Assembly (NCBI RefSeq): GCF_030719035.1
Contig: NZ_CP132203.1
Location: 1,612,001 to 1,676,000, forward strand
From: Hahella sp. HNIBRBA332
GTDB taxonomy: Bacteria; Pseudomonadota; Gammaproteobacteria; Pseudomonadales; Oleiphilaceae
DNA: 64,000 nt
Direction: 5' to 3'
Under the pieces are notes generated by a model, which ran no database searches, was not told the origin of the DNA, and worked only from the letters and a program-made list of their open reading frames with translations. The translations under genes and the position numbers were made by a program. Positions 16,171-24,925 of this stretch are shown piece by piece; the first letter of the stretch is position 1, and each line of letters begins with the position of its first letter.

Positions 16171-16794
16171 ATGAGTTTCCTTGAGGAGTCATGGGAAGAA
16201 AGGGAAGAGATTTTGTATAAGGAGATATTTGGGAATATTGGACCAGGGATATACCCGTTATCTGTTGAGATATTAAATGGGCTGAACGCTAATAGTGTTG
16301 ACCCACGCTGGCTCTCTCATGGAGTTTTTAAGTGCCCGCCAGCACGAGATAGAGATACGTGGGCTTATGTTACCTCAGGAATGTCTAACCCTTGGGAGAC
16401 AGATAAACGAGAAGAATACTCCGGGCTTGGCGTTGAGTTTCTAATGGAAACGGAAAATGAAGAGCTATGGGCGGTTGAAGTTCTCCAAACTCTAATGGGC
16501 TATAACTTACTGCTAGCAGCTGGTCGAATGGGGGATTTTCCACCGCTGTACTACGGAGACCGAGTGCCGTTGGTTTTGTCTGAATCAGTTAAAACGATGA
16601 TGTTTATCCAACCTGTGCACTTTCCCAGCCGCTTTTCCATAAAATCGGGCAGTGTCGATTTGATACAGGTTGTCGGTATCACCCCGTCAGAACTGCAGGC
16701 TGCTAAGCAGTCATCATCCGAAGAAATCAAAGAAAAGTTAATTGGCAATACAGGCCGTTTGGTTACCTGCAAGGAACGAGAAAGTGTCGTGTAA
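16171..16794 (+). CDS. SUFU (suppressor of fused) domain protein
   Basis: This 207-residue protein has the SUFU-domain signature: RDTWAYVTSGMSNPWE in the first third, GLGVEFLMET, then WAVEVLQTLMGYNLLL and a beta-rich end with FIQPVHFPSRFSI and VDLIQVVGITPSEL. Bacterial SUFU proteins are a recognised immunity family of polymorphic toxin systems. A good ribosome site (GGAGGG) precedes the ATG. It closes the AT-rich array on the right and supports reading the whole island as immunity genes. The toxin it would bind is not in the window. Confidence 0.85.
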   Translation: MSFLEESWEEREEILYKEIFGNIGPGIYPLSVEILNGLNANSVDPRWLSHGVFKCPPARDRDTWAYVTSGMSNPWETDKREEYSGLGVEFLMETENEELWAVEVLQTLMGYNLLLAAGRMGDFPPLYYGDRVPLVLSESVKTMMFIQPVHFPSRFSIKSGSVDLIQVVGITPSELQAAKQSSSEEIKEKLIGNTGRLVTCKERESVV

Positions 16795-17325
16795 ATCACC
16801 TTGCAAGTGCATACTGTTAGATTGCCTCTTTGCACTGCGTCAGTTTTTTAGCAGGGTGTGCCGCGTTAGCTGGCGTCAATAATCCCTACACTTTACACTA
16901 CAACTACTCACAAACGCACATTTTTCAAAGTTTTACTCTTCCATCTCCGCCCTCCGAAGCCCGACAAATAGGGTGTTTTCCGGGTTTTTTAGCGATTAAC
17001 CGGCGACATTAGTCGTAGTCTTCGCCAAAAAATGGAGGATTTTATCGAGTTGGCGTCTGGGTAGCATCAACTAGCTTCATTTTGCGCCTGTCAGCGAAAT
17101 TGCAATAAACACGTATATACAGCAAAATTCACGACCTGCCTAAAGCCTGTTTTCGTCACTCGATCAGCGACTTGAATTCGGTGTCATTTTCATGGGGAAC
17201 CCGGACTCGGCGCGCAGGTTGGCTCTGTGTACAAATCTAATGCAGAAATTATAAAACTCAGGTGTTTAACTGGACTATTCATTCAATCTTTCGAGACTCC
17301 AATATAAAAATAAAAGAGGGTTGAG
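16795..17325. other. Intergenic region, no gene seen
   Basis: About 530 bp separate the SUFU gene from the symporter. Composition shifts from the AT-rich island to ordinary sequence near its right end. There is no convincing coding frame, tRNA, direct repeat or attachment site. The glycine riboswitch that often precedes this symporter family was looked for and not found. Confidence 0.6.
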
Positions 17326-18792
17326 ATGTTGGATTTCCTGACTCAATTAATATGGGGCAAGGTGCTTGTCGCCGTCCTCATCGCGCTGGGATTATTGCTC
17401 ACCATTACCTCGCGCTTCGTACAGTTCCGCTATTTCGGTCGGATGTTTCGTCTCGTCCGCCGTTCGATGAAAGAATCTCCGGATCAAATCAACTCATTCC
17501 AGGCGTTATCCCTGACTCTCGCCGGTCGAGTGGGGGCGGGCAATATCGCTGGCGTCGCCATTGCTATCGCCTTGGGTGGTCCGGGCGCCGTGTTCTGGAT
17601 GTGGCTGATCGGCTTGATCGGCATGGGGCTCAGCTTTTTTGAGTGTTCACTGGCGCAGCTGTTCAAACGCAAAGACTCTGATGGCAGCTTCCGCGGCGGT
17701 CCCGCCTATTACATACATCGTGGCCTGGGCCTCAAATGGCTCGCCGTTCTGTTTTCCGTATTGTTGCTGGTGACTTTCGGTTTTGCCTTTAACGCTTTGC
17801 AGGCGCATACCGTTGCGTCCACGCTTAAACATACTTTTGGCATCGCCACGCCGATTACCGGTTCTGTGCTGGTGGTTTTCATTGGGCTGATTATTTTCGG
17901 CGGCGTGCGTCGCATCGCTGAGGTGGCGGAAGTTATTGTGCCGATTATGGTGGTGGCGTATTTCGGTATTGGACTGTATGTCATCGGCATGAATTATCAT
18001 GCGGCGCCGGCGACCTTCCTGCTGATCTTCAAGAGCGCGTTTGCGCTGGAGCCAGCGTTTTCCGGATTGATCGGCATCGCCATCATGATGGGCGTGAAGC
18101 AGGGTATGTTCTCTAATGAGGCAGGTTTGGGCAGCGCGCCTAACGTATCCGCGGCGGCCAAAGTAGGGCACCCGGCGGACCAGGGTATTGTGCAGGCGTT
18201 CAGCGTGTTCATGGATACCATGGTGTTGTGCACCTGCACCGCTATGATCATCCTCATGTCCAACTCTCTGGATCTGGGCGGCGTTTTGAACGGCGTTGAG
18301 TTGACCCAATTGGCGCTGGCCAAGCAGATGGGAGAGTTGGGACGCGGGCTGATCAGTCTGGCGCTGATGTTGTTCGCCTTCACCTCCATCATTTACAACT
18401 ATTATCTGGGAGAAAACAGCCTCAGATATCTGAACTCATCTAATGAGAAAGCCGTCGCCATCTACCGTATGTTTACGCTGGGACTGGTGATGTGGGGCGC
18501 CTTGCAGAACCTGGCGGCGGTGTTTGCTTTCGCTGATATCACCATGGGTCTGCTGGCGCTGGTGAATCTGGTGGCGTTGTTTATGTTGCTGAAAGTCGGG
18601 TTGCGCCTGCTTCGCGACTATGACGAGCAGATTCAATCCGGGGTGAAGAGTCCGGTATTCGATCCAGACAAGTTCGCTGACCTGGATATTGATCATTCCG
18701 CCTGGGCGCCCTCCACGCGAGACGAGAGCGAAGAGCAGAATGAAGAGCTTTCTGTGTCGCCAAGAGTAGGCGCTCCGGTTATTCCCAGCTAA
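17326..18792 (+). CDS. Alanine/glycine:Na+ symporter (AGCS family)
   Basis: This 488-residue inner-membrane protein has around 10-11 hydrophobic helices. The AGCS signature regions are present: LTLAGRVGAGNIAGVAIAIALGGPGAVFWMW (about 63-93), a GGPAYYI segment and MFSNEAGLGSAP, the strongest family marker (about 261-272). It imports alanine or glycine with sodium. The C-terminal 50 residues are hydrophilic and rich in Glu and Ser. A good ribosome site (AGAGGG) precedes the ATG. The next gene is an XRE-type regulator in the same direction 107 bp away. Confidence 0.92.
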   Translation: MLDFLTQLIWGKVLVAVLIALGLLLTITSRFVQFRYFGRMFRLVRRSMKESPDQINSFQALSLTLAGRVGAGNIAGVAIAIALGGPGAVFWMWLIGLIGMGLSFFECSLAQLFKRKDSDGSFRGGPAYYIHRGLGLKWLAVLFSVLLLVTFGFAFNALQAHTVASTLKHTFGIATPITGSVLVVFIGLIIFGGVRRIAEVAEVIVPIMVVAYFGIGLYVIGMNYHAAPATFLLIFKSAFALEPAFSGLIGIAIMMGVKQGMFSNEAGLGSAPNVSAAAKVGHPADQGIVQAFSVFMDTMVLCTCTAMIILMSNSLDLGGVLNGVELTQLALAKQMGELGRGLISLALMLFAFTSIIYNYYLGENSLRYLNSSNEKAVAIYRMFTLGLVMWGALQNLAAVFAFADITMGLLALVNLVALFMLLKVGLRLLRDYDEQIQSGVKSPVFDPDKFADLDIDHSAWAPSTRDESEEQNEELSVSPRVGAPVIPS

Positions 18793-18899
18793 AATTAGCG
18801 GTTATATCAATATATTAAGAACCGAATTGATCGTTTCGCCAGTGTCATCTATAGACTTATGACGCTGGTGAGCGGCGAACGGGAACCGCTAGGAATAAC

Positions 18900-19718
18900 A
18901 TGACCGAGGACTTCTGCAGCAACCTGAAATTGCTGTGCAGCCACTATAAATCCACCGCCGAAGTCTGTCGGCGCATGGAGATCCACCGCGCCCAATTCAA
19001 TAAATATCTGAACGGAACCAGCCAGCCCTCGCGCTTCGTTTTACGTAAAATCTGCGACTTCTTTGGCGTGGAGCCCCATGAGCTGGCCCTGCCGCATGAC
19101 CGTTTCATGCAAGTGGCTCAATCCTGCGTTACTGATGAAAGGCGCGCACGTGCGTCGGAAAAGCCTTATACGGAGAAACTGGAGCTTTTACAGAAGCAAT
19201 CGGAAGGGCGACTGGATAAGTATCTGGGCTACTATTACGAATACCATTTCTCCATGACATTTCCGGATCAGATTATTCGCAGCCTGCTGCAGATTGATAT
19301 GAGCGGGAACGATTATTACTTCCGTCGCCTGGAGCGCATGCGTCCGCCCAACAAGGAGGAGAAATACAAGTCTCGCTATGAAGGAACGGCCATGTTTCTC
19401 TCCGAGCGTATCTTTCTGGTGGGATACGAAACCCTGACCCACAATGAGATTGCACAGACGATTCTTTATCCAACCTATAAGAGCAGGGTGAGCTATCTGT
19501 CCGGTCTGAAGCTGGGGGTCTCCGCCAGCGACAGGCGTGAACCGGTGTGCGTGAAGGTGGTGTTGGAATACCTGGGACGCTCCATTGGCAAACGAGAAGC
19601 CTTGCAGAAGTGCGGTCTATTCAACCCGGCGACAGACGCTGTGGCGCGACATATCAAAGAGAAAATCGCTGACGCTACCGGGTATCGCGGCGCCAGTTTA
19701 TTGGCGACGCCGTTGTAA
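18900..19718 (+). CDS. XRE-type helix-turn-helix regulator
   Basis: This 272-residue protein has an N-terminal helix-turn-helix (about 8-60: CSHYKSTAEVCRRMEIHRAQFNKYLNG, then SRFVLRKICDFFGVEPHEL). A long C-terminal part of about 200 residues follows; it is mixed alpha/beta, has no recognised family and may sense a ligand. The sequence FNKYLNGTSQPSRFVLRKICDFFGV is typical of XRE regulators that read short operators. It lies just downstream of the amino acid symporter and might control it, but the operator was not identified. Confidence 0.8.
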   Translation: MTEDFCSNLKLLCSHYKSTAEVCRRMEIHRAQFNKYLNGTSQPSRFVLRKICDFFGVEPHELALPHDRFMQVAQSCVTDERRARASEKPYTEKLELLQKQSEGRLDKYLGYYYEYHFSMTFPDQIIRSLLQIDMSGNDYYFRRLERMRPPNKEEKYKSRYEGTAMFLSERIFLVGYETLTHNEIAQTILYPTYKSRVSYLSGLKLGVSASDRREPVCVKVVLEYLGRSIGKREALQKCGLFNPATDAVARHIKEKIADATGYRGASLLATPL

Positions 19719-19872
19719 TGGTCTTAAACGGGCGTACGTTGATGAGCTCAACAGGGAGCAAGGCGACCAGATCAGGATCTGAAAAAGAGCTGGGTGGGCT
19801 ACGGATTACCAATAAATAGGTACCACCAATGCCCTTGCGGTGCGGCGAGGGCATTTGACGAGGGTCAAGGGA

Positions 19873-19895
19873 TCGCTGGAGGCAAGCCTCCTACA
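19873..19895. repeat. REP-like palindrome
   Basis: GGAGGC-AA-GCCTCC is a perfect 6-bp inverted repeat whose flanks (TCGCT before and TACA after) give the form TGTAGGAGGCTTGCCTCCAG on the other strand. This matches the general shape of REP palindromes scattered between genes in Pseudomonas and relatives. A separate 7-bp stem (ATGCCCT/AGGGCAT at 19829-19854) lies just before it and may be a terminator without a U tract. Confidence 0.5.
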
Positions 19896-19931
19896 ATGGG
19901 GCTGTCTGATCACTGACCGAGGTAAGCCGTT

Positions 19932-20312
19932 TTGAACCGCCGCACCGATCTCCCCCTGATTTACGCCTGCTCCGGCTGCTCTAACGTTGCGCAGTTGGCC
20001 AACAATGCCGCTGTGGCGATGGACCGTCGGGGCTTAGCGGAAATGTCCTGTATCTCCGGCGTTGGCGGCGGCGTGAAATCCCTGGTCAAAGTCGCCTGCA
20101 GCGGACGCCCCATCATCGCCGTAGACGGCTGTTTGCTCGGCTGCGTCAAGCAATGCCTGAACAACGTGAATGTGACGCCAAAGGTCTATGTGCGTCTGGA
20201 TGAGCAGGGTTATCGGAAACGCTACGGCGAGGATTGCTCTGAAGGCGATCTGGAGACTGTCGTCGAACAGGTTCAGATCGCCATGGCGCAAGCCGGGCTG
20301 GACTCACAATGA
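19932..20312 (+). CDS. DGC-domain putative zinc-binding protein
   Basis: This 126-residue protein belongs to the DGC-domain family. It has paired cysteines CSGC (13-16), a GVGGGV loop, and the DGC motif with following cysteines (DGCLLGC...C at 65-75). These cysteines are believed to bind zinc. The start is a TTG with GAGGT about nine bases upstream. Its stop overlaps the ATG of the moaA gene (ATGA), so the two are translated together. The family's biochemical role is not established; the tie to moaA suggests a link to molybdenum cofactor or nitrate metabolism. Confidence 0.8.
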   Translation: MNRRTDLPLIYACSGCSNVAQLANNAAVAMDRRGLAEMSCISGVGGGVKSLVKVACSGRPIIAVDGCLLGCVKQCLNNVNVTPKVYVRLDEQGYRKRYGEDCSEGDLETVVEQVQIAMAQAGLDSQ

Positions 20313-21364
20313 ATGCTTCCGCCTCTTTCAAAGCCCGTCTGCGCGTTACGCCTGTGAAGGACGAGCTGGTAGCACCTAAACAGGAAAGCTCCGTATTGCA
20401 GGACCGGTTCGGTAGGCGGTTGCACTATTTGCGTCTATCTATCACAGACATCTGCAACTTCCGCTGCAATTACTGTTTGCCGGACGGCTATCAATGTAAG
20501 ACGGAGACACTGCCGTTAACTGTAAGCGAAATTCAGACTCTCACTACCGCCTTCGCCGCCTTGGGAACCCGCAAAGTGCGCATCACGGGGGGAGAGCCAG
20601 CTATTCGCCGTGACTTGCCTCAAATCATCAACGCCTGCGCGCAAACTGAGGGTATACGCAAAGTCGCCTTGACTACCAATGGCTATAACCTGCGCAAGCA
20701 GGTCGACGTTTGGGCGCAGGCTGGATTGAGCGCACTGAATGTGAGTGTGGACAGCCTTGACCCACAACGCTTTCACGCTATTACCGGCCATGACCGATTG
20801 CATGCAGTGCTCCATGGCGTGGATCGTGCGCTGGAATTGGGGGGAATGCAGGTCAAACTCAACTCTGTGCTGCTGCGGGATTACAATGGCGACCAACTGG
20901 AGCCGTTTCTGGAGTGGGTGAAGGACAAGCCTGTAGCGGTGCGTTTCATTGAGCTGATGCAAACTGGCGACAATGCCGTGTTCTTTCGCGCCAATCATAT
21001 ATCGGGTGCGGAAATCGCAGAGCGATTAGAGCAGCAGGGCTGGACGCTGGTCCCCAAAGACATTGACGCCGGTCCCGCGCAGGAATATCAGCACCCGGAC
21101 TACCGCGGCCGCATCGGCCTGATCATGCCCTACAGCAAAGACTTCTGCGCTACCTGCAACCGACTGCGCGTCTCCTCCCAAGGCAAACTCCACTTATGTT
21201 TGTTCGCGGAAGCTGGCGTCACCCTCCGTGACCACCTCCGCAACGGCGACGTAGTAGGAACCGTCGCCGCCATCCGCCGCGCTGTAGAAGGAAAAGTGTC
21301 GGGCCACTCCCTGCATGAAGGCTTCACTGGCGTGATGTCTCATCTGGCTATGTTGGGAGGATGA
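20309..21364 (+). CDS. moaA: GTP 3',8-cyclase MoaA
   Basis: This 351-residue radical-SAM enzyme makes 3',8-cyclo-GTP, the first step of molybdopterin synthesis. It has the radical-SAM cysteines C49-x3-C53-x2-C56 (DICNFRCNYC), the GGEPAIRRDL loop, and the second cluster cysteines in CATCNRLRVSSQGKLHLC near residue 280. It ends in Gly-Gly like other MoaA proteins, the conserved tail needed for activity. The first 30 residues are longer than typical. It is coupled by a 4-bp overlap to the DGC-domain gene. Nitrate reductase needs molybdopterin, so it may serve the nitrate genes at the left. Confidence 0.93.
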   Translation: MNASASFKARLRVTPVKDELVAPKQESSVLQDRFGRRLHYLRLSITDICNFRCNYCLPDGYQCKTETLPLTVSEIQTLTTAFAALGTRKVRITGGEPAIRRDLPQIINACAQTEGIRKVALTTNGYNLRKQVDVWAQAGLSALNVSVDSLDPQRFHAITGHDRLHAVLHGVDRALELGGMQVKLNSVLLRDYNGDQLEPFLEWVKDKPVAVRFIELMQTGDNAVFFRANHISGAEIAERLEQQGWTLVPKDIDAGPAQEYQHPDYRGRIGLIMPYSKDFCATCNRLRVSSQGKLHLCLFAEAGVTLRDHLRNGDVVGTVAAIRRAVEGKVSGHSLHEGFTGVMSHLAMLGG

Positions 21365-21461
21365 GGGGGCAGATAGATTGATGCATGAAAGCAACTATTC
21401 ATTCACGATGAGGTATGCCGTCAATTTTTCACGCTAGCGGTCAGCCGTAGCATGTGCAAAC

Positions 21462-21839
21462 CTACTTTTTTTCCCAGGGGCTTTCAGCAGATAGTTCACG
21501 TTTCAGTATCTTCACATCGCACTTGTCGTTAACGCTAAATTCATAACTTATTCTATCAATTCGCTCTTCTTGGGCAATTGATATTGTGTAAGTGTTTGAT
21601 GTGGTTAGTTTTATTTCAGTTATTCCTCCACCCCCTGCATGAGAGTAGTTCTCGCCGATGTCTTTTAGTATTACTTGCAAAACTTCTTGAGACTTTTTAG
21701 TGGGTGTATTAGCACAAAGTTTATTGTTTTCCATTGTATTCTGTCCTCCAGCGACTGCATGTGTGCAGCCAAATAATGTTGATAATGATAGCGCTAGACA
21801 CGCAGTCTTCATCGGCTTCTTTTGTAATGTTGGTTTCAT
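21462..21839 (-). CDS. Putative lipoprotein of unknown function
   Basis: Reading from ATG 21839 gives 125 residues. An internal Met at 21812 starts a clear lipoprotein signal (MKTACLALSLSTLFGC), so cleavage would expose a lipidated cysteine. The upstream part of the open frame is probably untranslated because it overlaps the end of the peptidase gene. The mature part is acidic, with repeated Lys and Glu and a beta-rich segment (YTISIAQEERIDRISYEFSV). It follows the metalloprotease gene on the same strand, and the two have similar AT-rich composition, unlike the flanking genes. Confidence 0.5.
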   Translation of the reverse strand: MKPTLQKKPMKTACLALSLSTLFGCTHAVAGGQNTMENNKLCANTPTKKSQEVLQVILKDIGENYSHAGGGGITEIKLTTSNTYTISIAQEERIDRISYEFSVNDKCDVKILKRELSAESPWEKK

Positions 21840-21864
21840 TGGATTTCTTTTTAGTGTAGTGAAG

Positions 21865-22704
21865 TTACTTACGCTTTGGCTTAACAGTGATATGAGCGTT
21901 TGAGGCTGCTTCTGGAAGCGTTCTTGGGTAGTGTCTTTTTCTCTTCGGAGCCCAGTCAGCCGCATTCGTCATATTACCCTTTTTGGTAAAATCAATTATT
22001 GCCCGTCTCCATGGGTTAGCATGTCGATCTCGAAGTTCCATACCTTGGCCCATTACGGAGTACTTATCCGTGTCGGCAACACCGTAACAAGGCCCGAGGT
22101 TTGTATTACCTGAAGAAGGGCAATGTTTTTTCCCTATGTCTACATGTCCTAAGCCAAGTAGATGGCCGATTTCATGGACGTGAGCTCGTTGCATAATAGG
22201 ATTGCCCTTGCTGTCAGTACCTTTTTGAACAGAATTTGTGTCAAGGCTATCATACAGCTTTGAGTGAGATCCAAACCACGTTTCAGATTTATCCAATCTG
22301 ACAACCTCAATTACATGGTGAAATTTTTTTGCGGGGGAATAGTCATCGCCATATAGTTCCAAGCGACACCAAATGTTAGGTAAATATTTTATTCCTGCAT
22401 CAACGTACTCAAACTCAGAAAAATTATTTACTAGCCAAAACTTTCCATGCCAGAAATTCTTAGCTGAGCTTACAAAGTTGGCTTTCCATGAGAGCCACTC
22501 TGAGCTTGACCATTTTACAATTTTACGAGCGGTGGCGCTTTTATCGCCGTAGTCATTGTATGTGCCTGTTGCTGCGCCGCCGGACGGGTTGATTTGTTTG
22601 AAGCCTAAACGGAGTTGAATTGTGAGGTCTGCATTATTGTAGGCATCACAGATATCTGTATCTATTACAGCATCCCATGAGGATTTTTTGATCGTTTTTT
22701 TCAT
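21865..22704 (-). CDS. Metzincin-type zinc metallopeptidase
   Basis: This 279-residue protein carries the extended zinc motif HEIGHLLGLGH with H177, E178, H181 and H187, the HExxHxxGxxH form of metzincins. A Met-turn-like VMG (M218) follows about 30 residues later. The rest is not recognised. No signal peptide is visible, so export by the Sec route is not evident. It may be delivered by another secretion system or act inside. A lipoprotein gene follows on the same strand. The pair is AT-rich, suggesting horizontal gain. Confidence 0.75.
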   Translation of the reverse strand: MKKTIKKSSWDAVIDTDICDAYNNADLTIQLRLGFKQINPSGGAATGTYNDYGDKSATARKIVKWSSSEWLSWKANFVSSAKNFWHGKFWLVNNFSEFEYVDAGIKYLPNIWCRLELYGDDYSPAKKFHHVIEVVRLDKSETWFGSHSKLYDSLDTNSVQKGTDSKGNPIMQRAHVHEIGHLLGLGHVDIGKKHCPSSGNTNLGPCYGVADTDKYSVMGQGMELRDRHANPWRRAIIDFTKKGNMTNAADWAPKRKRHYPRTLPEAASNAHITVKPKRK

Positions 22705-23495
22705 TTATTTGATATTCCATTATGCTACGTGTGACAAGTTATGGATAACTACTGAAAAAATGTAAGAAAGCTGCCAAGAACTATTTGGAAGAGCATTGTG
22801 GCGGAATTATTGCCTGCTCTCGATTGACTTATTGGCAGCCAGTAACCTCCTAGAAAAACAGATTGTAGAAAGGAATGGTATTGTCTTTTTTTGATAATCC
22901 TTATGGGGTGTTGAGTCTTATGAAGTTGGTCGCCTGCTCCATGGTCAAGTGGTTAAATGTTGAGATGCTTATTCCGTCTGGTGCTCCGTGCAGCCTAAAG
23001 AAACCATGAATAATCTATAGTTATCGTAATATCTTTCTACATTGGGAGCTTGATCAAATATGTATGGGGCTTTTAGATAGCTCGCCCCTATCTCACAGGG
23101 GGGGCTTCCATTTGCCATTGCGATAGTTCTTTTCTGGCCTTCATCCGCTGCCTTGATAGCGGAATTTGTTTTATAACCAAACACATGCTTGATATGGTGA
23201 CACGGAGCTTCCACTTTGATTGGAATGCTGGTTTTGAGCGTGATGATCTTTACTCAATGTCCGCCGAATGCACGGACATCACGCGATAAGCCAAGCGAGC
23301 CCAGTTCGGTTTTGGTGTTCCTCCCGCTTATGAACGCTTTTAATCATTGAGATAAATCTGATACTCCGCTCCTTCGAAAACCTCGGCTATGCGAGCATAT
23401 AGATGGAGACTTTTGGGTTTCCTTAAGTTTTCGCATGACTGAACTCGGGTCGCTTGTGTTCATAGGGAGTATGGGCGCCGAGATTAAAGAAATAT
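22705..23495. other. Mostly non-coding region with one possible small gene
   Basis: This 790-bp stretch between two minus-strand genes is AT-rich on the left. It contains a short possible gene at 22969-23214, listed separately, and a hairpin (ATGTCCG/CGGACAT at 23257-23279) with an overlapping GCGTGATG/CATCACGC pairing. Nothing else was recognised. Confidence 0.5.
22969..23214 (-). CDS. Possible small hypothetical protein
   Basis: This 81-codon frame begins with GTG and reads MEAPCHHIKHVFGYKTNSAI. It contains no repetitive or shadow-like pattern and ends NYRLFMVSLGC plus a short tail, so it is plausibly real or the remnant of a longer gene. The open frame extends a little upstream to a stop. 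No ribosome site or family was recognised. Confidence 0.3.
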   Translation of the reverse strand: MEAPCHHIKHVFGYKTNSAIKAADEGQKRTIAMANGSPPCEIGASYLKAPYIFDQAPNVERYYDNYRLFMVSLGCTEHQTE

Positions 23496-24260
23496 CTATT
23501 CCGTATATTTCAAAACCAAAACCGGATTATCAACAATAAAACCACGAAGCATTTCCTTCATGTCTTCATCAAACTCATCGCGATAGATTTGATCCAGGAC
23601 GTCGATCAGTTTTTGTATGGCGTTGTCGTCGAGGGGTTTGGTTTTCAGGAATGCGAGGTAGGATGCGCCGAGTCCGACTAGTTGGTATCCGAAATGGTCG
23701 TCCAGGTGTTTGGCGAGGATGGCGTTTTCGAATGGGTTCAGGTCGCTGGTGAAGTAGCCGTTGGGGAAGGCGAAAATCGTTTCGTGGCTGGCGGTGACTG
23801 GGACTTTCAGCAAGTAAGTTTCTGCGTTAATGAGGGCGAGAGGGTCTGCATTAACGTCTTCGATGTCTTCGGGGGCGTCTTCATTTAGGCTCACGCCTTT
23901 GGCGATGACGTCGGCAAGGGGGTGTTCCTTGAGTCTGGCTTCCATGTTGCGTCGGCGAATCGGAAACTCGTCTTTGTGGCTCAGATAACCTTTGTGCTCG
24001 CCGTCTTCGAAACATTCTGACGGCAGTTTGGATAAATCAAAGCCATCCGTATTGTCCAGGTCATGAGACAGCTTTGAATGCATGGAGGTGTAACAGGCTT
24101 GTCCGAGGTCGTCTAATGTCAGCAGAAAGCGGTAATCGGGATGGCTGGCCGACAACTCGCGGTAAGCAGTGAGTATTTCTTCCAGACTGTCGATGTCAGT
24201 GATGCGGTAGCGGTCGCACAGGAAGTCTTCGCTAGGCGTGTCGATGTATTCCAGGTTCAT
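23496..24260 (-). CDS. Hypothetical acidic protein
   Basis: This 254-residue soluble protein starts at ATG 24260 (MNLEYIDTPSEDF), preceded by AAAGGTG. It is acidic throughout and mainly helical, with a central segment KVPVTASHETIFAFPNGYFTSDLNPFENAILAKHL and a C-terminal half containing FGYQLVGLGASYLAFLK. It looks like a cytoplasmic domain protein, but no family was recognised. It is followed by non-coding sequence and preceded by the GNAT gene on the same strand, 84 bp away. Confidence 0.6.
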   Translation of the reverse strand: MNLEYIDTPSEDFLCDRYRITDIDSLEEILTAYRELSASHPDYRFLLTLDDLGQACYTSMHSKLSHDLDNTDGFDLSKLPSECFEDGEHKGYLSHKDEFPIRRRNMEARLKEHPLADVIAKGVSLNEDAPEDIEDVNADPLALINAETYLLKVPVTASHETIFAFPNGYFTSDLNPFENAILAKHLDDHFGYQLVGLGASYLAFLKTKPLDDNAIQKLIDVLDQIYRDEFDEDMKEMLRGFIVDNPVLVLKYTE

Positions 24261-24343
24261 GTTTTTCACCTTTTACATGCTGAGCGCCTACACAAATCTT
24301 GTCAGCGCTAAAATCTCAAATGGGTGGGGCTAAGTCTTCAGTC

Positions 24344-24772
24344 CTAAAGCCCTTGATAAATCTCTGGCTTCCAAACCTGCATCAGGATGTCTGGATTCTC
24401 CACTTGGGTGAAACCAAACTGGGAGTAGAGACCGTGGGCGTCTCGCGTCGCCAGCATCATGCGCCTCAATCCCTGCAGATCGGGGTGGTCCATGACCTGG
24501 GTCATCAGGAGTTTGCTCAAGCCTTTGCCGCGGTGGGCATCCAGTATGAAAACGTCCGCCAGATAAGCAAAAGTGGCTTTGTCAGTGATCAGACGGGCGA
24601 AGCCGACCTGTTTGTCTTCCGGATCAAAAACGCCGAAGCAGAGAGAATTGGCGATGGCTTTGCCCAATAGCTCTTTGGGAATGCCGCTGGCCCAATAACT
24701 GGTGGAGATAAAACCATGGATGACATCCAAATCCATCTCATCCAAATTCGTACTGATTCTGTAGCCCTGCAT
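24344..24772 (-). CDS. GNAT-family N-acetyltransferase
   Basis: This 142-residue protein has the GNAT fold signature. A strand (AYLADVFILDAHRGKGLSK, about 69-87) leads into the acetyl-CoA pyrophosphate loop RGKGLSKLL. LMTQVMDHPDLQGLRRMML follows, and YSQFGFTQVE (about 117-126) is at the end. A good ribosome site (AAGGAG) precedes the ATG at 24772. Its substrate cannot be told from sequence. It lies beside an aldo/keto reductase gene that is also on the minus strand but may be a separate transcription unit. Confidence 0.88.
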   Translation of the reverse strand: MQGYRISTNLDEMDLDVIHGFISTSYWASGIPKELLGKAIANSLCFGVFDPEDKQVGFARLITDKATFAYLADVFILDAHRGKGLSKLLMTQVMDHPDLQGLRRMMLATRDAHGLYSQFGFTQVENPDILMQVWKPEIYQGL

Positions 24773-24925
24773 GTGCGCTCCTTGAGCCGTATTTTGACTG
24801 ACATTGATCGTTAAAAATAGGCCAGTGAAATGTATCAGTAGAGGCGTTATTTCGGAAGAAGATAGTAGCTGAGTAATAGGCCCGACTGTTTGCTTTGGCG
24901 AAACCGTCGGGCGTGGACATGAACG

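Noticed and set aside
17100..17325. Glycine riboswitch upstream of the AGCS symporter
   Set aside because: The conserved GGAGAGA and GAAGGAGCAA-type elements of the aptamer are absent.
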